Source: Nonomuraea polychroma (GTDB lineage: Bacteria; Actinomycetota; Actinomycetes; Streptosporangiales; Streptosporangiaceae). Taken from it: a DNA stretch of 64,000 bases. Positions within the stretch are counted from its first letter, which is position 1; each line of letters opens with the position of its first letter. Location: positions 1,116,001 through 1,180,000 of the forward strand of contig NZ_SAUN01000001.1 in assembly GCF_004011505.1 (NCBI RefSeq), in the 5' to 3' direction. The notes beneath the pieces are model-generated. The model was not told the DNA's origin, searched no databases, and worked only from the letters and a program-made list of their open reading frames with translations. Shown here one piece after another: positions 1 through 7,270 of this stretch. A program made the translations under genes and the position numbers.

Positions 1-15
1 CGGGGGTGAGCTGAC

Positions 16-171
16 ATGGTCGCGCACGCTGGGGAGAAGGCAGAGGAGAGCGGCGTTTTCCACTGCGCCAAGTGCAGCGAGAAGGTCGAGGTGAAGAAGG
101 GGGCGAAGATCCCCAAGTGCCCGAACGGGCACACCACCTTCGACCGCCGAACCAACGAACCGGGCCGCTGA
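16..171 (+). CDS. Small zinc-ribbon-like protein (51 aa)
   Basis: A 51-codon ORF opens with ATG and ends in TGA, and it was read directly from the sequence. It encodes a short hydrophilic, Lys/Glu-rich protein with an HCAKC motif near residue 16 and a CPNGH motif near residue 35. The pair C-x2-C and C-x3-H looks like a one-knuckle zinc ribbon. Small proteins of this build are common in actinomycetes, but I cannot assign a function. Upstream sequence contains GGGGGTGAG, a plausible ribosome-binding site. It is followed about 96 nt later by the acyltransferase gene on the same strand. Zinc binding is inferred from the Cys/His spacing only. Confidence 0.6.
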   Translation: MVAHAGEKAEESGVFHCAKCSEKVEVKKGAKIPKCPNGHTTFDRRTNEPGR

Positions 172-267
172 CGCCACCGCCGCGCCGCGCTCCGTCGGGT
201 CCGTGCCGATCTGTGGCGCTGTCCGGTGAGCGTGCACGGGTCGGGGTGTTGTTGAGTTGCCGGGGCT

Positions 268-1593
268 ATGAGGTCGATGCGGGTGCTTCAGGAAATGCGG
301 CGGCTGGCGGAGCGGACGCCGCCGGAGCGAGAGCGGCATGTCGATCTGCTCCGCGCGATCGCCATCACGGCCGTCGTCGTCGGGCACTGGCTGGCGGTGC
401 ACGTGCAGGCGGTCCCCTGGGGGGGCGTCCAGGCCGGCAACGTGCTGGAGATCGTGCCGTGGACACGTCCTCTGACCTGGCTGTTCCAGGTCATGCCTGT
501 CTTCTTCCTGGTCGGCGGGTACGCCAACGCCCTCTCACTGACCGCTCACCGCGACCGCGGCGGCGACGCGGCCGGCTGGGTGTTGCGCCGTACCGACCGG
601 CTCGTGCGGCCCACCACCGTCGTGCTGGCCGTGCTGACGGGCTCGGCCCTGGCGGCGCGGGCACTGGGGGCCGATCCCGGACTGGTCGGCACCGCGGTGT
701 GGGCGGCCGGGATCCCGCTGTGGTTCCTGGTGGCCTACCTGGCCGTGGTCGTCCTCACCCCGCTGACACACGCCCTCCACCGCCGGTACGGCCTGGCCGT
801 GCCGATCGTGCTGACGGTTCTGGTCGGCGTCGGGGACGCCGCCCGGCTGGGGCTGGAGACGCCCGTCGCGGCTGAGGGAAACTTCGTTTTGGCCTGGCTG
901 GCCATTCATCAGCTGGGCTTCGCCTGGCAGGACGGGCGGCTGCCGGCACGGCCGGGCGTCGGAGTGCCGATGGCGTTCGCCGGGCTGGTCGTGCTGGTGC
1001 TGCTGACCGTGGCAGGGCCCTATCCGATCAGCATGGTGGGGCTCGCGGGGGAGGAGATCCAGAACACCTCGCCTCCCACGCTCGCGCTGCTCGCGCTGGC
1101 GGCGACGCAGACCGGGCTCGCCCTGTCGCTCCGCGGTCCGGCCGCCCGGTGGTTGCGGCGGCCCCGGCCCTGGACGGTGGTCGTGGCGGTCAACTCGGTC
1201 ATCATGACGCTGTTCCTGTGGCACATGACGGCTGCCGTGCTCGGCGCGCTGGCATTGCACCGGACGGGCGTTTTGGTGAATCCGCCCGCGTCGCCCGCAT
1301 GGCTGCTCATGCGGCTGCCCTGGCTGGCCGTGCTGACGCTGATCCTCGGCGTGCTGGTGCTGGTGTTCGGGCCCGTCGAGCGGCGCGCCGGCCCCCGCCC
1401 CGCACCGGGAGCCGCGGCCGGCGCGGTGGCGGGCGTGCTCGCGGTCCTCGGCCTGGGCGGGGTGCTCGCGGGCCTCCTCGGGGTCGCGCTGACGGGCCCG
1501 GACGCACACGGTTGGCCCGCCACAACCTTGATCGCCTACTTCACCGGCGCCGGGATCCTGCGCTTCGCCCGGTGGCGATCGGCAGGATCATGA
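268..1593 (+). CDS. Acyltransferase 3 family membrane protein
   Basis: This 441-residue integral membrane protein probably moves acyl groups onto a cell-surface or extracellular carbohydrate or lipid. The N-terminus carries the family signature, an Arg-rich cytoplasmic lead followed by VDLLRAIAI and VVVGHWL (about residues 25-42), whose His is the presumed catalytic residue of acyltransferase-3 proteins. Around ten hydrophobic helices follow, with basic loops between them, the usual topology and length for the family. ATG codons at 268 and 277 are both possible and the ribosome-binding site is weak. The next gene is convergent, so it appears to be monocistronic. The acceptor cannot be told from the sequence. 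Confidence 0.8.
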   Translation: MRSMRVLQEMRRLAERTPPERERHVDLLRAIAITAVVVGHWLAVHVQAVPWGGVQAGNVLEIVPWTRPLTWLFQVMPVFFLVGGYANALSLTAHRDRGGDAAGWVLRRTDRLVRPTTVVLAVLTGSALAARALGADPGLVGTAVWAAGIPLWFLVAYLAVVVLTPLTHALHRRYGLAVPIVLTVLVGVGDAARLGLETPVAAEGNFVLAWLAIHQLGFAWQDGRLPARPGVGVPMAFAGLVVLVLLTVAGPYPISMVGLAGEEIQNTSPPTLALLALAATQTGLALSLRGPAARWLRRPRPWTVVVAVNSVIMTLFLWHMTAAVLGALALHRTGVLVNPPASPAWLLMRLPWLAVLTLILGVLVLVFGPVERRAGPRPAPGAAAGAVAGVLAVLGLGGVLAGLLGVALTGPDAHGWPATTLIAYFTGAGILRFARWRSAGS

Positions 1594-1758
1594 ACGTCAG
1601 GCGCGCGCCTGGGTGCAGGGCGAACCACGGACCCGGCCAAGCTGGGCTCGCGTAACGGCGGGCCACCACTGAAGGGTCAGAGGCCGTTTCCTGGAGGGCC
1701 CTGAGCCGAAGTGCGGCGGGTGGAGAGCCACGGCAGCGCGTAAAATATGAAGCTTTAC

Positions 1759-2625
1759 TCAGCCAAGGCGGGAAAGTTCCTCCTTGCTGAGGTCGAGCGT
1801 GGCGGCGCGGGCGGAGTCGAGGATGGTCTCCGGGCGGCTGGCGCCGGGGATGGGGATGACCACCGGGCTGCGGGCCAGCTCCCAGGCGAGGCAGACCTGC
1901 TGCGGAGACACGCCGCGCTCCGCGGCGATCTCGTTGAAGGCGGAGTTGTGCCGGCCCAGCTCCCCGGTACGGCTGATGCCGCCCAGCGGCGACCACGGCA
2001 GGAAGGCCAGGCCGAGCTCGGCGCACAGGTCGATCTCGGGCTCGCTGGAGCGGAACCGCGGCGAGTACTCGTTCTGGACGCTCACCAGGCGGTCACCGAG
2101 GATCTCGTGGGCGAGCCGGATCTGCTCCGGGTTGGCGTTCGAGATGCCCGCCATCTGGATCTTGCCGGCGTCGTGCAGGTCCTTCAGCGCGCCGATCGTC
2201 TCTTCGTACGGCACCCGCGGGTCGGGCCGGTGGTGCTGGTAGAGGCCGATGCTGTCGACGCCGAGCGCCTTGAGCGAGCGGTCGCAGGCCTCCTTGAGGT
2301 ACGACGGGCGGCCGTCGACGTCCCAGCCGTCCGGCACGCGGGTGTGCCCGCCCTTGGTCGCGACCAGCACGGTGCCGGCGTCACCGCCCCACTGGGACAG
2401 GGCGCGGGCGACCAGACGCTCGTTGTGGCCGACGTCGGTGTGCGACGGCGTGTAGGCGTCAGCCGTGTCGATCAAGGTGATGCCGGCGTCCAGGGCCGCG
2501 AGAATGGTACGGATCGACTGGGCCTCGTCCGGCATGTGCCCGGCCACCGACATGGGCATGGCCCCGAGTCCGATGACGCCGACGTTGCGGCTTCCGATGG
2601 CACGAGTTCTCATGGCGTTGCGCAT
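1759..2625 (-). CDS. Aldo/keto reductase
   Basis: An NADPH-dependent oxidoreductase of the aldo/keto reductase superfamily, probably cytosolic and about 288 residues long, a normal length. The TIM-barrel signatures are present: the N-terminal LGLGAMP-like strand, LIDTADAY with catalytic Asp and Tyr, VLVATKGG with catalytic Lys, and GLYQHHRPD with the His of the tetrad. The C-terminal VVIPIPGASRPE is the cofactor phosphate-binding segment. I place the start at the ATG at 2625, preceded by AGGGTGG; an upstream in-frame ATG at 2691 would add an uncharacteristic leader, and 2613 is an alternative. The substrate is unknown. The gene is convergent with the acyltransferase gene and separated from it by 165 nt. 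Confidence 0.85.
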   Translation of the reverse strand: MRNAMRTRAIGSRNVGVIGLGAMPMSVAGHMPDEAQSIRTILAALDAGITLIDTADAYTPSHTDVGHNERLVARALSQWGGDAGTVLVATKGGHTRVPDGWDVDGRPSYLKEACDRSLKALGVDSIGLYQHHRPDPRVPYEETIGALKDLHDAGKIQMAGISNANPEQIRLAHEILGDRLVSVQNEYSPRFRSSEPEIDLCAELGLAFLPWSPLGGISRTGELGRHNSAFNEIAAERGVSPQQVCLAWELARSPVVIPIPGASRPETILDSARAATLDLSKEELSRLG

Positions 2626-2715
2626 GGGGTCCACCCTGTCTGCTGGAGCGCACTCCAGGTCAAGCCGGTCCGCTGGCGCCATTGTCGGCAATACCCTGCG
2701 GGGGTATGGTGAGCG

Positions 2716-3463
2716 GTGCGCCAGGTCTTCGAGAAGCTGGTGGACGACGGCCGGGCTGCGGGAAAGCCTGGCGCGGGCGGCGCCTGAGTACGTTCCAGGA
2801 ACGTCGCTCGGCGAGCACGCGCTGACCTACGGCCATCTGGTCGACGGCATCCTGCGCGCGAGCGCCGGCACGACGCTGGGGGAGATGTTCAACGACGTGG
2901 TACGCCCCGCGCTGAGCCTGGACGCCTGGTTCGCGGTGCCGGATCAGGCGCTGGACCGCGTCGCCGACCTGGAGTACGCCGACCCCGAGTGGCCGCGCCT
3001 GCTGCACGCGGCGCCGTGGCTGCAGATCCCCGGCCGGGGCCTTGGTCACCGGCCGGACCAACTCCAGGGCCTGGCGGCAGGCGGTGTTCGGCGCGGTCAA
3101 CCTGCACACGACGGCGACCGCCATGGCGGCCTTCTTTCCCATTTGACCAGCGAGGACGGTCCCGTGCGCGCGTTGCTCGGTCCCGTGCGCGCGTTGCTCG
3201 GTCCCCAGTCGCACGCCGAACTGCTCGCCCCGCAGGTCACGGACTTCGACGACGTCTTCGGCACCAGGATCACCTGGACACTGGGCTTCGTCCGCGACCA
3301 GGGCAAGATCGCCAAGGGCGGGATCGGCGGCTCGGCCGCCTGGTGGTCGCGCAAGCACCACCATGGTTGCGCCTACCTGACACGACGACTGGACGATCAC
3401 TCCCGGGCCGCGGAGATCGCCGCCGCGCTTGGCGACGACCTGACCGTGGTCGGTGAGGACTGA
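2716..3463 (+). pseudogene. Broken beta-lactamase-like serine hydrolase
   Basis: Remains of a class-C beta-lactamase/esterase-type gene spread over all three frames. The start reads VRQVFEKLVDDGRAAG from GTG at 2716, a typical N-terminus of these hydrolases. That frame then stops, and sequence resembling the middle of the family (PGTSLGEHALTYGHLVDG, then LSLDAWFAVP) resumes in another frame near 2780. About 100 residues that should hold the SxxK active site are absent. Near 3057 the match moves to a third frame (TNSRAWRQAVFGAVNLH) and returns before 3140 to the second frame, ending with GGIGGSAAWWSRK and AALGDD. A 21-nt tandem duplication lies inside. An internal deletion plus frameshifts make it non-functional as a hydrolase. 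It could be a sequencing artefact in part, but the missing block argues for decay. Confidence 0.75.
3157..3198 (+). repeat. 21-nt perfect tandem duplication
   Basis: Two identical adjacent 21-nt units (3157-3177 and 3178-3198), with the first bases of a third copy at 3199-3205. In frame they encode the heptapeptide GPVRALL twice. They sit in the decaying serine-hydrolase gene, so the expansion is probably a replication-slippage event after selection was lost. Confidence 0.95.
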
Positions 3464-3484
3464 GCGCCGTTCACGCACCGGGCG

Positions 3485-4465
3485 TCAGGGGCGCACGGCG
3501 CCGAGCAGGCGTGTCCTCCAGTAGTCGTCGAGGTCGACGATCTTGACGACGTCCCCGGTCTGGGGCGCGTGGACCATCTTCCCGTTGCCGGCGTACATGC
3601 CCATGTGCCCGAGCCCTCTGCTGAAGAGCAGATCCCCGGGCTCCGCCTTGTCCAGCGGGACACGACGGCCGGCGCCCCAGCTCCATTGGTCATAGGTCGT
3701 GCGCGGCAGGGACACGCCCGCGCTGCGCCAGGCGGCCTGGACGAGGCCGGAGCAGTCGAAGGAGCCTGGTCCGGTGCCGCCGTACCGGTACGGCTTGCCC
3801 ACCTGGGCGAAGGCGAACTCGAGTGCTTCGCGGGCGTTGCCGGAGGCCGGACCGGTGTACTGGATGCCGGGGCTGTCCGGGTTTCCGGTCCGGAAGACGC
3901 CCAGCCGCCGCATGAGCTTGGTCTGCTCGGTGACCATCTTGTCGACCTTGGCCTGCTCGGCGCGGACCTTGGCGCGCGCGGACTCGGCCTGCGCCAGGAC
4001 GGTCTCGGCCCGGTCGTGCCGGTCGCGGAGCTCCTCGATGGTCGCCTCGTAGGCGCGGACCTTCGCCGCCCGCGCCCGCGCCATCTCATCGAGTGAGGCC
4101 ATCGTGCCCAGCATCGCCCCGGGGTCGCTCGGGGCGGCCATCGGCGCCCAGGTCCCGAACGGGCCGAACTTGTAGTCGTTCACGGCCACGGTGACGAGGT
4201 CCCGGCGCAAGGCGTCGGCTCGGGCGTCCTTGCCCGCGAGCTCGGCCTTGAGCACGTCGTACTTCTTCTTGGCCGTCTTGTAGGTCTCAGTGGCCCGGTT
4301 GTACTTCTCGACCAGCTGGTCGGCCTGTTCGTTCAGCTTCACCAGCTTGGCCCTGGCCTGGGCGGGCGAGGGATCGGCCAGGGCGGTCCCGGGGGTCGTG
4401 GCCAGCGCGACCGAGGCCAGCGCTAATGCGGCTGCTGTTCGCCCACGCCATGTCGCCGCGGCCAC
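3485..4465 (-). CDS. Secreted NlpC/P60 peptidoglycan endopeptidase
   Basis: An exported cell-wall hydrolase that should cut stem-peptide bonds in peptidoglycan, resembling RipA-type D,L-endopeptidases. A hydrophobic signal peptide ending near ALA-D is followed by a long Lys/Glu/Ala-rich coiled coil (about residues 30-190, with a break around YKFGPFGTWAP). The C-terminal NlpC/P60 domain follows, with catalytic Cys in FDCSGLVQAAW and His residues in LGHMGMY and MVHAP. I prefer the GTG at 4465, because GAGGAGG lies 7 nt upstream. The ATG two codons earlier (4471) would be only 1 nt from that site. The coiled coil probably autoinhibits or anchors the enzyme, as known for the family. It appears to be transcribed alone. 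Confidence 0.88.
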   Translation of the reverse strand: MAAATWRGRTAAALALASVALATTPGTALADPSPAQARAKLVKLNEQADQLVEKYNRATETYKTAKKKYDVLKAELAGKDARADALRRDLVTVAVNDYKFGPFGTWAPMAAPSDPGAMLGTMASLDEMARARAAKVRAYEATIEELRDRHDRAETVLAQAESARAKVRAEQAKVDKMVTEQTKLMRRLGVFRTGNPDSPGIQYTGPASGNAREALEFAFAQVGKPYRYGGTGPGSFDCSGLVQAAWRSAGVSLPRTTYDQWSWGAGRRVPLDKAEPGDLLFSRGLGHMGMYAGNGKMVHAPQTGDVVKIVDLDDYWRTRLLGAVRP

Positions 4466-4658
4466 GACCATGCCTCCTCGTCCCAGTGGACTGTGGTGCC
4501 GATCCATGGGGAGATACGCGGGCCGCCCGCCGAATGTTCACCCAGGCGGTGCCGTAGCCGACGCCGACGCAGAGCACTTCACCAGGGTGACGATCAGGAG
4601 CACATGAGGCGCGGGTCCCGGTCCCGCTGGGACAGGGCCGGGGTCCCAGGACGTGGGG

Positions 4659-5288
4659 TCAGCGTTGGTAAGCGGCGACGACCTCCACCTCGACGAGCCA
4701 CCCGGCGACCGGGAGGTTCGCGATCTCGAGCGTCACGCGCGCCGGGCGGGCGGCGTTGACCTCCATCGGCGGCGCGGGCGGCGCCGTGCCCAGAGGGACG
4801 GGGACGGGCTTGCCGGTGGCCAGGTCGACGTTGGCGAAGAACTGGCGGTAGGCGCGGTTCCAGCCGGCGAAGTCGGCCTCCGCCGCGCCGGGCGGCTTCT
4901 CCAGGTAGGCACGCATGGAGACCACGTCGCCGAGGCCCAGCCCGGCCGCGGCGAGGTTGGCCTTGATGCGCTTGAGCACGTTGAGCGCCTGCGCCTCGGT
5001 GATCGTGACGCCTGGCGGCAGCGAGCCCCCGGGGAAGTCGACGTAGCGCTCGGGGGAGTCGGCCGGGGCCGCGGGGTTGGCTGCCGCCGGGCCCAGCCCG
5101 CTGGCGGTGTACGTGGCGACGAGCTTCCCGAGCGCCACGCCGTCGGCGATCGCCGGGTTGGTGGTGCCCGCCGGGAGGAAGGGCTTGACCTCGGTGGGCT
5201 GGGGCGACCACCACGTGGCGGCGGCGGCCGTACCCGAGGTCAGGACGAGGACGGCGGCCGCGGCGAGGGCGGCGGTGCGGATCTTCAT
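4659..5288 (-). CDS. Exported RidA-family (YjgF-like) protein
   Basis: A 209-residue protein with an N-terminal signal peptide (AALAAAAVLVL...TAAAA) and a RidA/YjgF fold. RidA enzymes hydrolyse reactive imines or enamines to ketones plus ammonia. The C-terminal signature is clear: ARVTLEIANLP followed by VEVEVVAA, where the Arg near residue 184 corresponds to the carboxylate-binding Arg of active RidA. The protein is longer than cytosolic RidA (about 128 residues) because of the signal peptide and loop insertions. It lies 17 nt downstream of, and on the same strand as, an exported flavin amine oxidase whose expected product is an imine. That context suggests it finishes the oxidase reaction outside the cytoplasm. 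Export and partnership are inferred from sequence and position. Confidence 0.82.
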   Translation of the reverse strand: MKIRTAALAAAAVLVLTSGTAAAATWWSPQPTEVKPFLPAGTTNPAIADGVALGKLVATYTASGLGPAAANPAAPADSPERYVDFPGGSLPPGVTITEAQALNVLKRIKANLAAAGLGLGDVVSMRAYLEKPPGAAEADFAGWNRAYRQFFANVDLATGKPVPVPLGTAPPAPPMEVNAARPARVTLEIANLPVAGWLVEVEVVAAYQR

Positions 5289-5305
5289 CAGGGAAGGGTG
5301 TCCTC

Positions 5306-6895
5306 TCAGGAGGTGCTCAGGACGCGCTGGTGCAGCTCGGTGACGACCTTGCGCGCGGACTCCAGAGCCCCCGACTGCCAGGCGATCATGTAGCTGAGCC
5401 AGTCGCCCGCGAAGTAGACGTGGCCTGCGGGCTTGTTGAGCAGCTGGTACGCGCCCTGCCTGGACGGCCAGCCCACCCACGCGCCTTCGATGTACGGCTG
5501 CAGCTTCCAGGCGACGGACACCGACGACGCCAGCTCGTCGCGGTACTTCGCGCCGTGGATGAGCATGCCCTGCTCGACCGCGCGGCGTTCGCGGTCGGCG
5601 TGCTTCATCGCGGCGTACGCGTCGGCCTGCGCGCCGAAGTTGTAGTAGCCGACGACGAGGCCGCGGGACGAGCCGTACCCGTAGGAGGGGTACCAGATCG
5701 TGGCGAGGTCGAGGTCGGTGCTGGTGATGCCGCCGTAGATGTCCTCGTCGGTCTCCCACCAGCGGCGGCGGTACTCCAGCCCGATCTTGCCCGAGCTCGC
5801 CACGGTCGGCGTGGCGAGCGCGGCCTGCACCTCCGCGCCCAGATTGTGCGGGGTCTTGGCGAGCAGGTGCGGCGGCATCGCCGCGACGCACATGTCAGCC
5901 TTGATCTTCTGCGTACGGCCGTGCCGGTCCTTGTACTCCACCTCCACGCCGTCCGGCAGGTCGGTGATCTTGGTGACGGCGGACCGCAGCTTGATCCGGT
6001 GCCGCCCGATCTTGTCGGCGAACGCCCGCGGGATCTGGTCCATGCCGCCGACCGGCTGGAACATCAGCATCGCCTGGTCGTAGCCGAACTCGAACGCGAA
6101 ACGCTGCCCGATGCCGCTCGACAACACCTCCGACAACGACGGCACCGGGCCGAGCGCCGTGCCCGGCTGCTCGGCCGCGCCCGGGTTCAGGCTGTAGCCG
6201 CGGCGCGGGCTCCCGGTGTACTTGAACCCGCTCGCCTTGTCGCCCACCGCCCCGAAGCCCGACAGGAAGGCGATCAGCCGTTCCTTGTCCTGCGCGGTCA
6301 GCGCCCCGTCCAGCGCGCCCGCGTCGGTGGCCCGCGACAGCAGCTCCGACACGTACCCGTAGACGTCGGCCTTGGCCGTGCGCCAGCGGACGGGGGCCGG
6401 CATGCCCTGGTGATAGATGTACGCCTGCGCGTTGGAGTTCGTGAACACCTCCAGGTCCACGCCTAACTCGCGGCAGTAGTCCATGGTGACCATCCACTGC
6501 GCCAGCCGCGCCGGGCCCGCGTTGAGGTAGGCGCCGTCACGGAAGCGCGCGACCTGCGTGGAGCCGTCCAACTCGGTGACGTGGTCGCCGCCGCGGATGG
6601 TCCAGTTCCGCCCGCCGACCCGGTCGAGGGCCTCCAGGATCATGCAGTCGTAACCCGCCTTGCCCAGCTCGTACGCCGTGGCGAGGCCGGCCATGCCCGC
6701 GCCGAGGATCACCACCTTCTTCGCCGACCGCCCGGTGAGCGCGAAGTCGGACGGCTGCGGCGGGTCGAAGGCGGCCTTCGCGGACGCCTCGGCGGTCGGC
6801 GCGAGCCCGAGCGCCCCCATGGTCGCGAAGAGCGCACCCGCCCCGCCGGAAACCCCGACGGCGGACAGGAAGTCGCGTCTGCTGTATCCCAACAC
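5306..6895 (-). CDS. Tat-exported flavin amine oxidase (L-amino-acid oxidase-like)
   Basis: A 529-residue FAD enzyme of the flavin-containing amine oxidoreductase family (Pfam Amino_oxidase). A twin-arginine signal SRRDFL lies at residues 5-10, before a hydrophobic stretch. The dinucleotide-binding motif VVILGAGMAGLATAYEL follows at about residues 61-77, then the VGGRNW segment. The FAD-binding C-terminus reads GHVYFAGDWLSYMIAWQSGALESA. Such enzymes oxidise amines or L-amino acids to imines with release of H2O2. The GTG start at 6895 is supported by GGAGG a few nt upstream. The RidA-like gene follows in the same operon. The exact substrate cannot be read; tryptophan-2-monooxygenase-like or L-amino-acid oxidase activity are both possible. 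Confidence 0.85.
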   Translation of the reverse strand: MLGYSRRDFLSAVGVSGGAGALFATMGALGLAPTAEASAKAAFDPPQPSDFALTGRSAKKVVILGAGMAGLATAYELGKAGYDCMILEALDRVGGRNWTIRGGDHVTELDGSTQVARFRDGAYLNAGPARLAQWMVTMDYCRELGVDLEVFTNSNAQAYIYHQGMPAPVRWRTAKADVYGYVSELLSRATDAGALDGALTAQDKERLIAFLSGFGAVGDKASGFKYTGSPRRGYSLNPGAAEQPGTALGPVPSLSEVLSSGIGQRFAFEFGYDQAMLMFQPVGGMDQIPRAFADKIGRHRIKLRSAVTKITDLPDGVEVEYKDRHGRTQKIKADMCVAAMPPHLLAKTPHNLGAEVQAALATPTVASSGKIGLEYRRRWWETDEDIYGGITSTDLDLATIWYPSYGYGSSRGLVVGYYNFGAQADAYAAMKHADRERRAVEQGMLIHGAKYRDELASSVSVAWKLQPYIEGAWVGWPSRQGAYQLLNKPAGHVYFAGDWLSYMIAWQSGALESARKVVTELHQRVLSTS

Positions 6896-7127
6896 TTACC
6901 TCCACGATCTTTGTGGAGGCAAGTCTGGACAAGTCTTGTTGCGGGCGACTCGGACGGATGTTCTAAGTAGGTTTCGGGACGATCATCAGGGTCGCCGGGA
7001 GAAGTGAGCCGCCCGCCCAACGCTCCCGCAGACGTAGTTATCGGTCTCTATCACTCTGCTCTCAGATTAAGTGGGAGCGACCCGGACGGCAAGGGGGCGG
7101 ACATATTCGATCCCGACTCGCCGTCCT

Positions 7128-7155
7128 GCATTTCGGCTTCTAGCAGCCGAAATGC
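7128..7155. other. Perfect 11-bp inverted repeat
   Basis: Arms GCATTTCGGCT and AGCCGAAATGC separated by the 6-nt loop TCTAGC. It lies between divergent genes, so it is more likely an operator or an RNA stem in the leader of the rightward gene than a terminator. No T-run follows. Confidence 0.6.
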
Positions 7156-7232
7156 TGTTGAAAGGGCAAGTATGCAATGTAACGCCTAGGTAACGGCTTC
7201 TTGTCGGTCAGCTAACACGCGCCTACTCTCCC

Positions 7233-7248
7233 AGGAGAACGTTTTCTA
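7233..7248. promoter_or_regulatory. LacI-type operator, copy 1
   Basis: AGGAGAACGTTTTCTA matches 13 of 16 positions of TAGAAAACGTTTTCTA, the palindrome also found before the LacI gene, before the binding-protein gene and once more further upstream. It ends 22 nt before the ATG of the large secreted protein, a position where a bound repressor would block transcription. Confidence 0.65.
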
Positions 7249-7270
7249 TCGAGCCCCGAAGGCATCCCCC

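Larger units (their letters stand above)
6896..7270. other. 375-nt divergent intergenic region
   Basis: Between the leftward amine oxidase and the rightward 1490-residue secreted protein. It is clearly less G+C rich than the coding DNA. It contains a perfect 11-bp stem-loop (7128-7155) and a LacI-type operator (7233-7248) just upstream of the rightward gene. No credible coding region was seen. Confidence 0.7.

Noticed and set aside
535..1509. Long ORF on the minus strand of the acyltransferase gene
   Set aside because: Composition is Arg/Gln/His-rich without domains, the typical shadow of a high-GC gene.
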